DNA from: Diploptera punctata
Taxonomy: Eukaryota; Arthropoda; Insecta; Blattodea; Blaberidae
Direction: 5' to 3'
DNA: 64,000 bases
NCBI GenBank assembly: GCA_030220185.1
Contig: JASPKZ010008350.1
Span: 2,204,501-2,268,500, forward strand
Shown here: in pieces, positions 53,249-63,149 of the stretch
Layout of the letters: the number at the start of each line of letters is the position of its first letter
Numbering within the stretch: position 1 is the stretch's first letter
Notes under the pieces: generated by a model
Told to the model about the DNA's origin: nothing
What the model saw: only the letters and a program-made list of their open reading frames with translations
The model's database searches: none
Made by a program: the position numbers and the translations under genes

Positions 53249-53339
53249 TTGTAATTCATCTCTAATATCTTGACTTCGCTTTTGATCTCTTATTTTATTA
53301 TTAGTTTTAATTATAATTATCATTAACTTTACTGTGCCC

Positions 53340-53635
53340 TTAGATCTTGTTTTTATTGTTGTTCAGTTAGTGACGTTATTTTTTAATTATTTAATTACAT
53401 TGTTGTGTACGTATTATAAAAGTGAAACATGTAAATGAGCAACTGATCTTCTGATTCTTTAAATCGCACCACGTTTAATCCAGTTTAATTTTTATTCTAA
53501 AATCATCTTCACCTATAAGTGAACTCTTTTATGTCTCTATCTAAATTGCGACAATAAGTAACAATCCCCCTTCTTATCCTGCGGTCTTTATTTTATTTAC
53601 AACGAATTCTTTAATTACCGATACAATATTAATAT
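53340..53635. other. No recognisable feature
   Basis: AT-rich; nothing recognised. Confidence 0.35.
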
Positions 53636-53639
53636 ACAA

Positions 53640-53800
53640 ATGTCAGGAAAATAATCCGGCCATCATCATCCTTCACCGGTGTGGAATGGAACGGGAAGCT
53701 ACCACAAATGTAATTCCCTAGTAAAGCTGCAAAGCATAGCATAAAATGCTATGATTGCAGTGAAAGACCTGCCCTCGGGCGGAATTATTATCGATGGATA
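53640..53800 (+). repeat. SINE-A fragment, 3' half
   Basis: AATGTCAGGAAAATAATCCG, CACCGGTGTGGAATGGAACG, AATTCCCTAGTAAAGCTGCA, CTGCCCTCGGGCGGAATTAT and GATGGATATT. The head and TTTTTCTGGGTGAGG part are missing (5' truncation). Confidence 0.9.
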
Positions 53801-53804
53801 TTAA

Positions 53805-54585
53805 TATAACAGGAGTATCTTAAAAGACATATTGTAGGTACCAAGTGGCTCGAGTATCACATGTTGCAGTACATTCAGATAAATCTTCGTCAGAAACATC
53901 ATAAACTAGTCTAAATTGAAATTAATTTTCAGTCGGAGTTGGGAATGTCACTGTACGCCACTGGAATTAATTGAATTAAATTCACGCCACTGACGACACA
54001 GTATATCCTGGATCAAGTAGGTTAAACCACGAACATGGCCACACTATCCTTAAACTTTGTACAAACCATGTTCTTCTCTCTATCAAAGGTTTAATTTATC
54101 CTTCCGTTTTAGAAAAGTGCGCGGTTTTGGGTCGTTGAGGTTCAAATCCATATTGCACGGCTGGCTGTTTGAAGAGGGACAGAGACAGAAATATTCTCCC
54201 ACTTCCACTTAAAATTATTCGGTGTGTGGTTGGTTTAGGAGCAAGCTACTGCTTAATATTTGACCACACCTTTCGGAGCCTATTCTCTGTATGATTAATT
54301 GAAAAACCACTGGCATATAAATGCTTAAGTACCTTCTGCTCGACAGCATCCCACTAGTTCACGCTATCCGTTAACATGTGTTCAGATATGATTTCTCACA
54401 GTATTGTAATTTAGGAGCACTGAAACTTTTCCAGATTATTTTTACATGATTCGAATTATAGATATGAGTATGCACAAGAGAGCTCTTTACAGTTTGGGCA
54501 TTACTAAATAGAAAAAACATATTAAAACGAATTACAGACATTATTAAATCCGTCTATTAAAACAACTTCTATGTTCAATATACAA
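53805..54585. other. No gene; hAT-end-like sequence near 53947
   Basis: Mostly unremarkable. At 53955-53995 TACGCCACTGGAATTAATTG and AAATTCACGCCACTG give two GCCACTG ends in one orientation, like the terminus of the hAT-like insertion at 31034-34334. Possibly a solo remnant. Confidence 0.35.
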
Positions 54586-54589
54586 ATAG

Positions 54590-54655
54590 ATGTGAGCCAG
54601 CAACCGGCTGGTAGACAAGGCCCTTCTAGGCCTCTCGCGCCATTGCAATTATTAT
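54590..54655 (+). repeat. SINE-C 3'-end scrap
   Basis: GATGTGAGCCAGCAACCGGC, GGTAGACAAGGCCCTTCTAG, and CTCGCGCCATTG: the last 60 bases of SINE-C. Confidence 0.8.
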
Positions 54656-54667
54656 AATAGTATAAAT

Positions 54668-55760
54668 ATTAGGTCCGAGCAATGGCGAGACATCAATGGA
54701 AGCGCTGGGTGCGGCGCTCCTCTATATTTTTTTACAAAATTAAACTATTTAAATATTGTTTAAAATTATGAAATTATAAAATTCTTACATCAAAAAGTTG
54801 TATTAATTTTAAGTAATTCGATAAGTAAATAATTTATAAGATAAATCTGTATGCTAGTGTCACCTATCGGAGCTCTCCCAAATTACAACATCCATTTCCG
54901 GTGGCTTGGATGCGCTATCCCTAGCCGCGTATTATCGGTGTCATTTCATGCGGGAGCAGTTGAGAGAAAAAGCGAAGTTTGTTGCCCTCAGTTAGTATTG
55001 AAATAGCAAAGTTTTATTCATTTTACTTAGTATAATCGTTTATAATGTATAGTTTGTATGTTATATTTTATTGTGACCTTGTCACTAGACAAAGTGTGAA
55101 TGTAAATAGTGAATTTTCACGTGTTTATTGTAATTTATTTTATTCCGCGTTTTGTCATGAGTGAATCGTATAGACGCTCGCTAGCGATGAGCTTCCAAGA
55201 ATCCTCTCATGCTAGTTAGTAGCTCTGCCGCGAACGTTCAAACGGAGTTGGAACAGCATCATGAACCTGTAATGTGTGAGTGTGCTATTGAAAAACTTCT
55301 ACAACACCCGTTTAATTCACTTTAATTTCAAGACATAATAAAATTAAAAGAAAATTGTAGATCTACACCAGCCACTCACTGAATTAAGTACTCAATATAA
55401 AGGCCGTAACATTTTCACAGGACATATCAATCCAAATTCCTATAAAACCATCCCCTGGTTATGTGGTTGATATGATCTCAAAAGATTGTTCCACTAGCCG
55501 TGTATTTTGTTCTCGCCTGAAAAGAACGTTTGGAACAAGACAGTTTTGAGGATTTATATATTTTTCATCAACCCAATAAAGACACAAATTCTCATCTCTT
55601 TACACAATAAGCCTTAAGCAGTTGAACCAGTTTGGCAAAACTATAATTGAATTATGTCTAACATCTCTTTTTTTATATATAATCGTGTAATTGTTTGGCA
55701 AAGTTTTTTTATGGAGCTTCCCTTCTCCTCAAAATCACGCCTCGCCAATGGGTCGAAGTG
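54668..55760 (+). mobile_element. Possible hAT-like element, decayed
   Basis: Holds the zinc-finger fragment at 55350-55600. The ends show a loose inverted repeat: CAATGGCGAGAC at 54678 and, on the minus strand from the right, CATTGGCGAGGCGTGATT, each followed by a GAAG...GCTCC segment. No clear target duplication. A long 5' region with CATGAGTGAATCGTATAGAC could be untranslated leader. Boundaries are tentative. Confidence 0.45.
55350..55600 (+). pseudogene. TTF/MYM-type zinc-finger transposase remnant
   Basis: One frame with two stops reads PLTELSTQYKGRNIFTGHIN, PNSYKTIPWLCG, then YDLKRLF, PCILFSPEKNVWNKTV. This is the N-terminal zinc-binding (TTF-type) region found in hAT-derived proteins often labelled zinc finger MYM-type protein 1-like. 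The first Cys (WLCG) and the PC pair are visible; one expected Cys/Trp position is a stop. The catalytic RNase H-like and dimerisation regions are absent. Confidence 0.7.
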
Positions 55761-55764
55761 AGTT

Positions 55765-56025
55765 GTTCTATGCCAAAATTGTATTCAAGACATAGGTTTT
55801 AGTATTGTAGAAACATAGGCTGAACCATTACCACGGTTTCATATTTTTTTTTACTTTAATAATATTTATTATTATCGGAACGGGCCAGAGGACATAAGCC
55901 TTGATGTTGATAATAGTTATGAAACAATCGAAAATCGACGACTGTTGATTACACAAATTAACTGAGACATGATCATGCTATTATAACCATTGTTGTGAAT
56001 TTTAAGCTTTTCTTATAGCTGTTAT
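55765..56025 (+). other. Unremarkable; LINE-III tail scrap at 55870
   Basis: TATCGGAACGGGCCAGAGGA and CATAAGCCTTGATGTTGATA at about 55873-55912 match the last 40 bases of LINE-III (compare 52005-52050, minus). Nothing else recognised. Confidence 0.5.
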
Positions 56026-56029
56026 GTCC

Positions 56030-56327
56030 TGCGCCGTAACCGAGTGGTTAAGGCGAGATGCCTTGACGCAGAGCTACAGGACTTACGCTGCTTCATGGAA
56101 TTTCGTTGAGTACGGAATCGGTGCCCACCCAATATCATGAGGAATTTGGGTAGCTACAATAAGTAGCAGCTCCAGGTTGAGAAATTCATCTGTAACGGTT
56201 GAGAGCCCACATATCACCCCTACACTGGCTGTATGATAAACTACCTATGTGATTAACATATATGGATGTGAGGCCAGCAGCCAGCTGGGTAGGCTAAGGG
56301 CCTTCTAGGACTGTCGCGCCATTGAGT
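56030..56327 (+). repeat. SINE-C copy 4, full length
   Basis: CTGCGCCGTAACCGAGTGGT and TAAGGCGAGATGCCTTGACG head, degraded B-box, ATCGGTGCCCACCCAATATC, GGTAGCTACAATAAGTAGCA, CACATATCACCCCTACACTG, ATATGGATGTGAGGCCAGCA, and CTTCTAGGACTGTCGCGCCA end. The plus-strand reference for this family here. Confidence 0.9.
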
Positions 56328-56595
56328 TTTTTGAATAGCTGTTATGGTAACAATAAAGATTTTTAAAATTAAGTATTGTTTTAAACTTTGTTCCTGTAAT
56401 CCACTGATTGGATCAAGTCCCACGCATATCAATTTCATCTGCCTACCACACGCACACTGTGACTCCATGTTATAGTCTCTCATAGATATTGTTCAACGAT
56501 GATAAAAGTCGCGAAAGGAATGTGTCAACTCTTGAGTTATCTAAAATAATGTAGAGATTTAATTACCAATAGAGAAGAATGGATTAATATGCTAA

Positions 56596-57091
56596 TCTTT
56601 ATATATAAATGAGTTTGTCCTTTATGGACTCAAAAGCTACTTGACCGATTTGAATGAGTTTTTCCCCATCATGCAGAGAATTTTTTTTGGAACAATTAAC
56701 AGATATGACATATTAAAGTACGTACTATAGGGCCGGAGGTATATAATAGGCATCAGCGCACTAAAAAGAAGTAGCTTTATGGCTTACGTTGCCTAAACCA
56801 TAATAAACATTACATACAGAATTGAATATCTAAAAAATTCTAGGAAAAATAGTCCTCTACAGCATATGTACATCATTTACGGATAACTCACAATACCATT
56901 TTTGTCTTTCAGCTCATTGATACCAAGAAGATCGGGATAAGTAGATTCACGGGCAACGCCGGGTAATCAACATGGGGTATCTAAAAATAATTACGATATA
57001 AATGTAAAATAATTTTCTTCTTACTTATTCAACTAAACATAAAAAAAATTAATTTATGTAGACGTACCGACGCACGCTGGGTATTAGCTAG
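56596..57091 (+). mobile_element. Helitron-like element, 496 bp
   Basis: Starts TCTTTATATATAAATGAGTT after A and ends CTGGGTATTAGCTAG; the next base is G, not T. It shares GGATAACTCACAATACCATT, GATCGGGATAAGTAGATTC and AACGCCGGGTAATCAAC with 21043-22087, but with only one copy of the internal module. The 5' end has a CTTGACCGATTTGAATGAG segment typical of short Helitrons of insects. Confidence 0.78.
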
Positions 57092-57242
57092 GGTCGAACA
57101 AAATTAACAAATTTTTGCACATCCCATTCCCTTGAATCTTGATTGATAATTTGGGCACATTATGCTTAATTCCCTATTACATGAGAATTATCTTGTAAAT
57201 CACCTGATATTCAAGATAAAAGTGAAAGTGAAGAACACAAAT

Positions 57243-57903
57243 AAGAAAAATAAATAATAGTTTTTATTCAGCGCATGGATCATCACAGAATACCAAAACA
57301 AATTCTTCGCTACATTCCTCGAGGCAAAAGATCTGTGGGTCTACCTTTTCGGAGATGGCGGGAGACCGTAACGGGCCACTGGGCCTAATACTTGAAAGGA
57401 CGATGATGATGAATAATAGTTTTAAAAAAACTAAAACAACACGCTTTATTAGAAAACCGAACTAAAAAATGAAAAATAATTTTAATTTCCAACTCGCTTG
57501 GATTAAATTAAAGTGGCCAACAAAAAAATCATCTCCAACACATATAGAATAAAACTAGAGTTATCAATAAAAAGAAAATAATTTTACCATCAAAAGCGTG
57601 GGGTGCTCTATATAATTTAATATATTTGATAATAAACACATATTGGTAAAAGTAAAGTCTCTAAGAAGAACATGTAAAAATCATAAAAAAACACCCCACG
57701 CTTTGATGGTACAATTATTTTCTTTTTGTAGATAACTCTAGTTTTATTCTAGATGTGTTGGAGATGATTTTTTTTGTTGACCACTTTGATTTTATCCCAA
57801 GCGTGTTGGAAATTAAAATTATTTTTCAATTTTTAATTCGGTTTTCTAATAAAGCGAGTTGTTTTAGTTTTTTAAAACTATTATTTATTTTTAATTTTTT
57901 AGT
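57243..57903. repeat. Foldback element split by a LINE tail
   Basis: The left arm is 57243-57264 plus 57412-57609, and the right arm is 57691-57903. They are reverse complements with about 5-10% mismatch: TTTATTAGAAAACCGAA, AAATAATTTTAATTTCCAAC, ATCATCTCCAACACAT, AGAATAAAACTAGAGTTATC and GCGTGGGGTG. The spacer is about 80 bases. An insertion at 57265-57411 lies in the left arm, flanked by AATAATAGTTTT. Confidence 0.88.
57265..57411 (+). mobile_element. LINE 3' tail (147 bp) with TSD
   Basis: Encodes RMDHHRIPKQILRYIPRGKR and SVGLPFRRWRETVTGHWA, the RT C-terminal tail of a LINE related to LINE-IV, and ends with a short GATGATGATG tail. It is flanked by the 12-bp duplication AATAATAGTTTT at 57253-57264 and 57412-57423, so this is the complete, very short insertion. 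Confidence 0.88.
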
Positions 57904-57994
57904 TTGAATATTTTACAGAATAAGACAAAAATGTAAATATATTTAAATTCGATACTATTATAGTATGAGCTAAAAGTAGTACGCTAAAAAAAAA

Positions 57995-58088
57995 GGACCT
58001 CCGGGCCGGATTTGAACCCGCGGCCTTTGGATTACTGACAATATATAATACCACTACAGTCTACCGCTCTACCAACTGAGCTCTTATA
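57995..58088 (-). pseudogene. tRNA-Tyr(GTA)-like sequence with intron
   Basis: Minus strand: GAGCTCAGTTGGTAGAGCGG is a good D arm; TAGACTGTAG gives U33 and anticodon GTA. About 20 bases (TGGTATTATATATTGTCAGT) sit where eukaryotic tRNA-Tyr introns lie, then AATCCAAAGGCC and a T arm GCGGGTTCAAATCCGGC. The anticodon stem and T stem each have a mismatch, and the acceptor strands (GTTATAA and CCCGGAGG) do not pair. I read it as a tRNA-Tyr-derived pseudogene or SINE head, not a working gene. Confidence 0.6.
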
Positions 58089-58143
58089 ACGATTAACTAA
58101 AAATTTGATAAGTCCGCAACCTATAACACCGGTTTTACATTTT

Positions 58144-58475
58144 TTTGGATTTTCTGATGATTCTGGCCAGGATTTTAAAAAACATTTATGAAATTATTGT
58201 ATTGTCATTGGTCCTTTACAAGTATATAAAGTTTCAAGTCGATCCAATGATTTTAAGTGGGTGAAAATCGTGTTGAAAGATTCCGTTACATAGATACACA
58301 GACACTTTTTTTTTTTTTTTGATTTTCTGATGATTCTAGCCAGGATTTAAGAAAACAATTATGAAATTATTGTATTATCACGGGTCCTTTACAAGTATTA
58401 CAAAGTTTCAAGTCGATCCAGTGACTTTAAGTGGGTGGAAATCGCGTTGAAAGATTCCGTCACATAGGTAGGTAT
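58144..58475 (+). repeat. Tandem pair of 165-bp repeats before (GATA)n
   Basis: Two units, from about 58144 and 58319, share GATTTTCTGATGATTCT, GCCAGGATTTA, ATGAAATTATTGTATT, GGTCCTTTACAAGTAT, AAAGTTTCAAGTCGATCCA and TTGAAAGATTCCGT. The second runs into (GATA)n. The TTTCAAGTCGATCCA...TTAAGTGGGTG part looks like the 3' end of a LINE, inferred only. Confidence 0.8.
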
Positions 58476-58506
<31 letters not shown>

Positions 58507-58507
58507 T

Positions 58508-58543
<36 letters not shown>

Positions 58544-58544
58544 G

Positions 58545-58635
<91 letters not shown>

Positions 58636-58650
58636 GTAGATAGATAGAGG
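58475..58650. repeat. (GATA)n microsatellite
   Basis: About 175 bases of GATA repeat with four or five interruptions, on the minus strand read as Ile-Tyr-Leu-Ser. Confidence 0.97.
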
Positions 58651-58659
58651 TCAAGCTAA

Positions 58660-59540
58660 TATAAAGCGTGTAAAAAAGGAAAATAACAAGTACGTGAAGA
58701 AGAGCGAAGAAGAAAAATAAGAACAAGCAAAGAAAATAAAAATGGGGAGAAGGAGACAAAGGAAGAGGAAGAGGTTAATTGATAAAGGAAAATAATTCCG
58801 TTCCTCTCGGGGTCATCTTCGGTTCTCTCGATTCCAAGTAACATTTATTCGAAATGTATATAATCATTGTCAGCTGATTGAAATTATTACTTTGATTAAC
58901 TGGTAAATCCTGAGAAACATTTTCAATTAAACCATTAGGATTGAATTGGAACACTTCTAGTGTTCTCGACTGTCAATAACATTTTTAGGAGTTTACATAA
59001 TGAGCTAATTAATTATTTGAATGAGATTTATAGAACAAAAGGAAAACACGGGTGTGCAAATGAAAGCTGTTAACAAATAAATATTTGGAATTGTAATTTT
59101 GGATAAAAGTACTTTTGCCACGAATCCATTTTGAATCAGTCCAGCCGAATGAATAATTAGTATTGTAGTAAATCTGCTGTGTAGGTCTACATTAACATTT
59201 ACATATCAAAGCAGAGTATTAATAAACCGCTCTGGACACTGGGAACACATTGGTTCATTTTAATCAGAAGTTTGCTTGGTATTATCCCACGCTCCCTCTG
59301 CTTGTTTCTATGCACAGATCATATGATGAAGATATACCATCCTAATAGAGGCATCACACAAATATTATCTACTATTAGATCCTATAAAACATAGATATAA
59401 ATATCAATGTATTATTTTTGTTTCATTTTCTAAATCAATATTCCTCGTATAGCGCGTAAACAGATGTTGCCTCAATAGACTTGCTGATATAGTAACCATA
59501 GTTGGAAATAACGTGAAAGGCGTAGTAGGCCTACATCAGG
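58660..59540. other. No recognisable feature
   Basis: Purine-rich start, then AT-rich sequence; nothing recognised. Confidence 0.4.
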
Positions 59541-59544
59541 CTTT

Positions 59545-59845
59545 TTAATGGCGCGATAAGCCTACAAGGTCCTTGGCTTACCAGACGACGCGGCTGCTTG
59601 TCTCACCTTCATATATGTTAATTTTATACGATCATCCTGCCATTACAGGCGTGACATACAATCAGCATGTCGTGATTCATTCCCTTATAGCTGGTCTTCT
59701 CAACTTAGAGCCACTACAATTACTCATGATGCTGGATGAGCACCGATTCCATAATGCTTGAAATTACATAAGACATTTTCATCCTCCTTGGGGAAATGAA
59801 TCGGCGAAAGTTCAGTAGCTTTAAATTGCTCGGCGCGGGACCGTA
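59545..59845 (-). repeat. SINE-C copy 5, diverged
   Basis: Minus-strand SINE-C recognisable by ATGGCGCGATAAGCCTACAA, CAGGCGTGACATACAATCAG, CTGGTCTTCTCAACTTAGAG, GAGCACCGATTCCATAATGC and the head remnant TGCTCGGCGCGG at the right. Older than copies 2 and 4 by eye. Confidence 0.8.
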
Positions 59846-59902
59846 ATGATCCATCCTACTTTTGATATAGAGACATAAACAATGCTATGCAGATAGGTGA
59901 AG

Positions 59903-59907
<5 letters not shown>

Positions 59908-59974
<67 letters not shown>

Positions 59975-59975
59975 C
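59908..59975. repeat. (TA)n(TG)n microsatellite
   Basis: About 46 bases TA then about 20 of TG. Confidence 0.95.
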
Positions 59976-60133
59976 AACCAGCTTTCTGATTAAGCCGTCT
60001 TTGGCACATTATATGGTGCTAGAGTTTATTTTACTAAATTCTTACACTATTACAATGTGAGCTCTAATAAATTAGGTAATATTCTATTGCAAATCTTAAA
60101 CGATTCACTTCAAGTTATACATTGTCACATGTA

Positions 60134-60895
60134 CAGGATGTTCTAAAATGATGGACGGGGTTTCAAAGTTATTTAATTTCCCTTACATGATATATATAAG
60201 AACAAACGGTACATGGGATTAAAGAGAAACTCTTCGAGTTTTCATAACATACTTTATAAGTGTTCGATGTGAGCACCTTTCATCACAAGGAACACATCTC
60301 TCCGATAGTCGAATTCCTCCCAAACCTTGTCAGCATATTTGGAGTAAAGGATTCAATAGCAGTAACAAACCTTCCTCTCAAGTCTGGAAGGTCGACGGAA
60401 ATTGGCGGTACGTACACATGGTCCTTCACATACCCCCACAGGAAGAAATCACAAGGTGTGAGATCGGGAGACCGTGGAGGGTAAGGGAATGAATCACGTC
60501 ATCCGGACCGACACGTTATTTGGTTTTCGTAGACGTCCGGACTTTTCCTTTTACAGATGCATTTAGTTGTTTCTAAGTTTTTATACAATCGACGGATAAT
60601 TTTATCTGTCGGAGCATCTATTCCAAATTTCCGTCGGAAAGCTTGCTGCACTGCAACAATGGAACCAGACTTCGCAAATTGCAACACACAGAATTACTTT
60701 CGTACAGGAATAGCAATTTTCACAAATTTAACGCTTACGACGTAATAATGACAAGAAACAAATTAGGCCTTCAGCATACAGGATATGAAACTTTCACAGT
60801 TTTCCTTTAATTATAGCAAATAATCACGCATCCAATTTCGTTTGTAAAGCTATACCAACTACTTAAAACCCGGTCCATCATTTTGAAACACGATG
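60134..60895 (-). mobile_element. Tc1/mariner-like element, internally deleted
   Basis: TA on each side (60132-60133 and 60896-60897). TIRs: CAGGATGTTCTAAAATGATG and GGACGGGGTTT on the left; CATCGTGTTTCAAAATGATG and GGACCGGGTTT read inward from the right on the minus strand. On the minus strand it carries an N-terminal frame and then a C-terminal transposase stretch, with the middle missing. At 762 bp it is non-autonomous. Confidence 0.83.
60255..60687 (-). pseudogene. Transposase N- and C-terminal pieces fused
   Basis: 60687-60500 (minus) gives MLQFAKSGSIVAVQQAFRRK, FGIDAPTDKIIRRLYKNLE, then CICKRKSPDVYENQ. This is the helix-turn-helix N-terminal domain (DUF4817-type) of insect mariner-like transposases. 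After a junction near 60490 the frame SPDLTPCDFFLWGYVKDHVY, VPPISVDLPDLRGRFVTAIE carries the third catalytic D (SPDLTPCDFFLW). The catalytic region in between, about 180 residues, is deleted. Confidence 0.82.
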
Positions 60896-60899
60896 TATT

Positions 60900-62300
60900 G
60901 CTAATTAGTAGACCTTTACGTTGAAGATTCTACAGTGGATAAAAGAAAACATTCTTTTTTAAAATATCTCATTATTCATTTTAGGATTTCTTGATCAGCC
61001 TCAATTGGGACTGAATGATTTGTCAACACATAGTCATTTTTGGCTCTACAATCGCTTGTTGGTCTCGGTTACTCGTAGAGTCATCTACTAACTTCTCTTC
61101 TTTTTCCAGTTCTTTACACCCAGATTCCTCCTGAACCCCATGAAACCAAGTTAACGTTTCTGGAATAATGTGCATGAATTATTCCATACAGTTGAACTAG
61201 CTCCTCCACCTAGTTTATTTACGTTGATTTCCTCCCCCACAGCGGGTTACCCAACTCTGCATATTAATACAATATATATATTTAAACGTTCAATAATAGT
61301 AATAAACACGAGTTAATATGTATAGGCCTACTTATGGTAAATTCAAATAAGTTGCCAAGAAGTCCGGGATATTACAAAATAACGTTTTATTAATTGTAAT
61401 TTGTGCACTTGGGTCTTAGGATCATTGAAAAACTGTAAATTAACACATCTCATGGTTATTACAGAATTTTAATTTTGATAGATATGATATCGAATATACG
61501 ATTGCATTATCGTCCATTGTCATTTGATACTTTGTACTTCGCCAGTCACTCACTTTTCGATGATAAATATTTTAGCATTACGACTGTAGTGCTCTATCTA
61601 TTTAGGTTAAACACGGAAGAGTCCTGTGACGGATTATAAACGAATGAAGCTGTTCCATGCGAGATTCCAGCCTATGAAACTTGCAACACAGAACAAATGA
61701 CTAGTTCTGTCGATAATAATTATCGGATAATATCGGTCACTCTTAATCCTAGCGGTAGATAGATAGATGGAAAGCTCTGCGGCCATCACTTAAGTGTTGG
61801 CGGTGAGCGATCCATTTTGATCCTCCTTAATAGGTAGAACCCCGGGTTCCTGTAAAATACATTAGCCCCGGTTTAAATTTTGAATTTAATTTTGAAGTTA
61901 ATTAGCAGAGTGAAGTCGCAAGCGGACCTTTTGGGGTTCTATTCCAGCATTTGCTCTTTGGATTGAGCGAAACCTTAATCCTAGCAACATTTATTCATAT
62001 TTCCGTTATAACCAATAGCTAACATTTTTATCAGGTTACGTTAGATGGTTTTGAATAGGATGGTAGATTAGGTTGGGTAGATTATTTAGTAGTATGACTT
62101 TGAACTAAAAGTAAGATATAAACAATATTATTTACAATTACGGGTCGCACGGCAGCAAGCCGTAGGTGCTGTTGACAGTTCATATCAATAAAATATCTAA
62201 TAATGATATAAAGTAGATAGAACAAAACAAGAGGACACTAAAAAATAAAAAAAATGATAGCAATACAATTACACTGCATTAATTAGGTTACGTAAAAGTT
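60900..62300. other. No recognisable feature
   Basis: Mixed, mostly AT-rich sequence with no repeat match, TE motif or long frame noticed. A short CGGTAGATAGATAGATGG at 61752 resembles a LINE-I tail but stands alone. Confidence 0.35.
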
Positions 62301-62309
62301 TTAAGTACT

Positions 62310-62765
62310 AATGATATATGAAAGGGGTGCATGGAAGATTCTTGTAGGGAAATCAGAGGGAAAATGCCCGGTTGGTAGAGGCAGATTAAAGCGGGAGAGT
62401 AACAGTAACCCTGATTTGAGGGAAGAAAATTATACAGGTGATGATTGTAAAATATTAGCTGAGGATAAGGAATGTATCCATCCATAGTAATTCTGCCCGA
62501 AGGCAGGTCCTTCACTGCAATCATAGCATTTTCATGATGATGATGGCCATATTATTTGATTTCGGGGACCTTTTGGGCCTTAAAGTTTTCCTGACATTTG
62601 TCTTACAGGTGAGGAAAAACCCCGATAGAAACCTCACCCAGAAAAACTGCCCCGACCAGGGATCGAATCCGGGCCCGCTGCGTGACAAGGCAGCACGCTA
62701 CGTCGAGACCACAGCGCGGCCATGAATCTACCGGTTCGATAGCGCCAGTGAGTTAGTTAGTTAAT
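62310..62765 (+). mobile_element. LINE-II 3' fragment split by SINE-A
   Basis: Left part 62310-62475: GGTGCATGGAAGATTCTTGT, GGGAAAATGCCCGGTTGGTA, TGATTTGAGGGAAGAAAATT, ATACAGGTGATGATTG, GGATAAGGAATGTAT. Right part 62718-62765: GCGGCCATGAATCTACCGG, TTCGATAGCGCCAGTGAGTT. About 15 bases expected between them (GGAGAGCTTATGTCC in other copies) are missing at the insertion. Confidence 0.82.
62476..62717 (-). repeat. SINE-A copy 6, internally deleted, nested
   Basis: Minus strand, from CCATCCATAGTAATTCTGCC (3' end) to GTCGAGACCACAGCG (head). A deletion joins CATAGCATTTTCATG directly to the ATGATGATGG tract, losing about 70 bases including the CACCGGTGTGG segment. B-box CGGATTCGATCCCTGGTC. No target duplication visible. 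Confidence 0.88.
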
Positions 62766-62774
62766 GATACTACA

Positions 62775-62905
62775 CTTTGCTTACATATTTATTTATTCAC
62801 GAATGAGTGTTGGTCTTATCTTCCGCGTTTTGTCGAGAAATTTGCCCACGTTTAACCAATTTTCTGGATTTACCATTAACTCGTCAGGTAGGTTAGGTTA
62901 GATTA
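62775..62905 (-). mobile_element. LINE-VI 3'-end fragment
   Basis: Minus strand GACGAGTTAATGGTAAATCC, AAAATTGG, GGGCAAATTTCTCGACAAAA and CACTCATTCGTGAATAAATA match 14955-15045. Second copy of LINE-VI; only about 120 bases. Confidence 0.75.
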
Positions 62906-63149
62906 TATATATAATCGGTAACTTTCGTTCTTTTGTTAGCTTAGTTTTTATAAGTAGGCTATTCCGATTTAGAAATTACTAATTCATATCTTTCATCGGT
63001 AAATTCGTGTAAAATAAGTTATTTCTACCTCAAATTCCCGTTGAATTTTTTAGTATTTTTCGTATTCTTCTAGAGAAAAAATACAGACACCATACATAGA
63101 TATATCAGATAATTATTCAGGTAGGGCTACTTTGTATAATAACTAACCA

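Larger units (their letters stand above)
52000..53335 (-). mobile_element. LINE-III fragment split by a Helitron
   Basis: The right piece, 53335-53249 on minus, encodes KIRDQKRSQDIRDELQ. The left piece, 52228-52005, encodes NINERIHRNKCNWFEHIQ, RMPNNRLSKQLLHYKPLG and KINAGRPKRRWKDDLHLQ. They fit end to end as the C-terminal tail (compare NEDIRTELNIYPLDEKIRE at 48680), apart from a small length change at the junction. The 3' end has GGAACGGGCCAACAGGCCCA and a GATGATGATG tail. Confidence 0.85.

Noticed and set aside
53955..53995. A complete small hAT element at the two GCCACTG ends
   Set aside because: The ends are in the same orientation and only about 30 bases apart; it does not make a TIR pair.
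58460..58759. Repeated Ile-Tyr-Leu-Ser frame
   Set aside because: Translation of the (GATA)n microsatellite.
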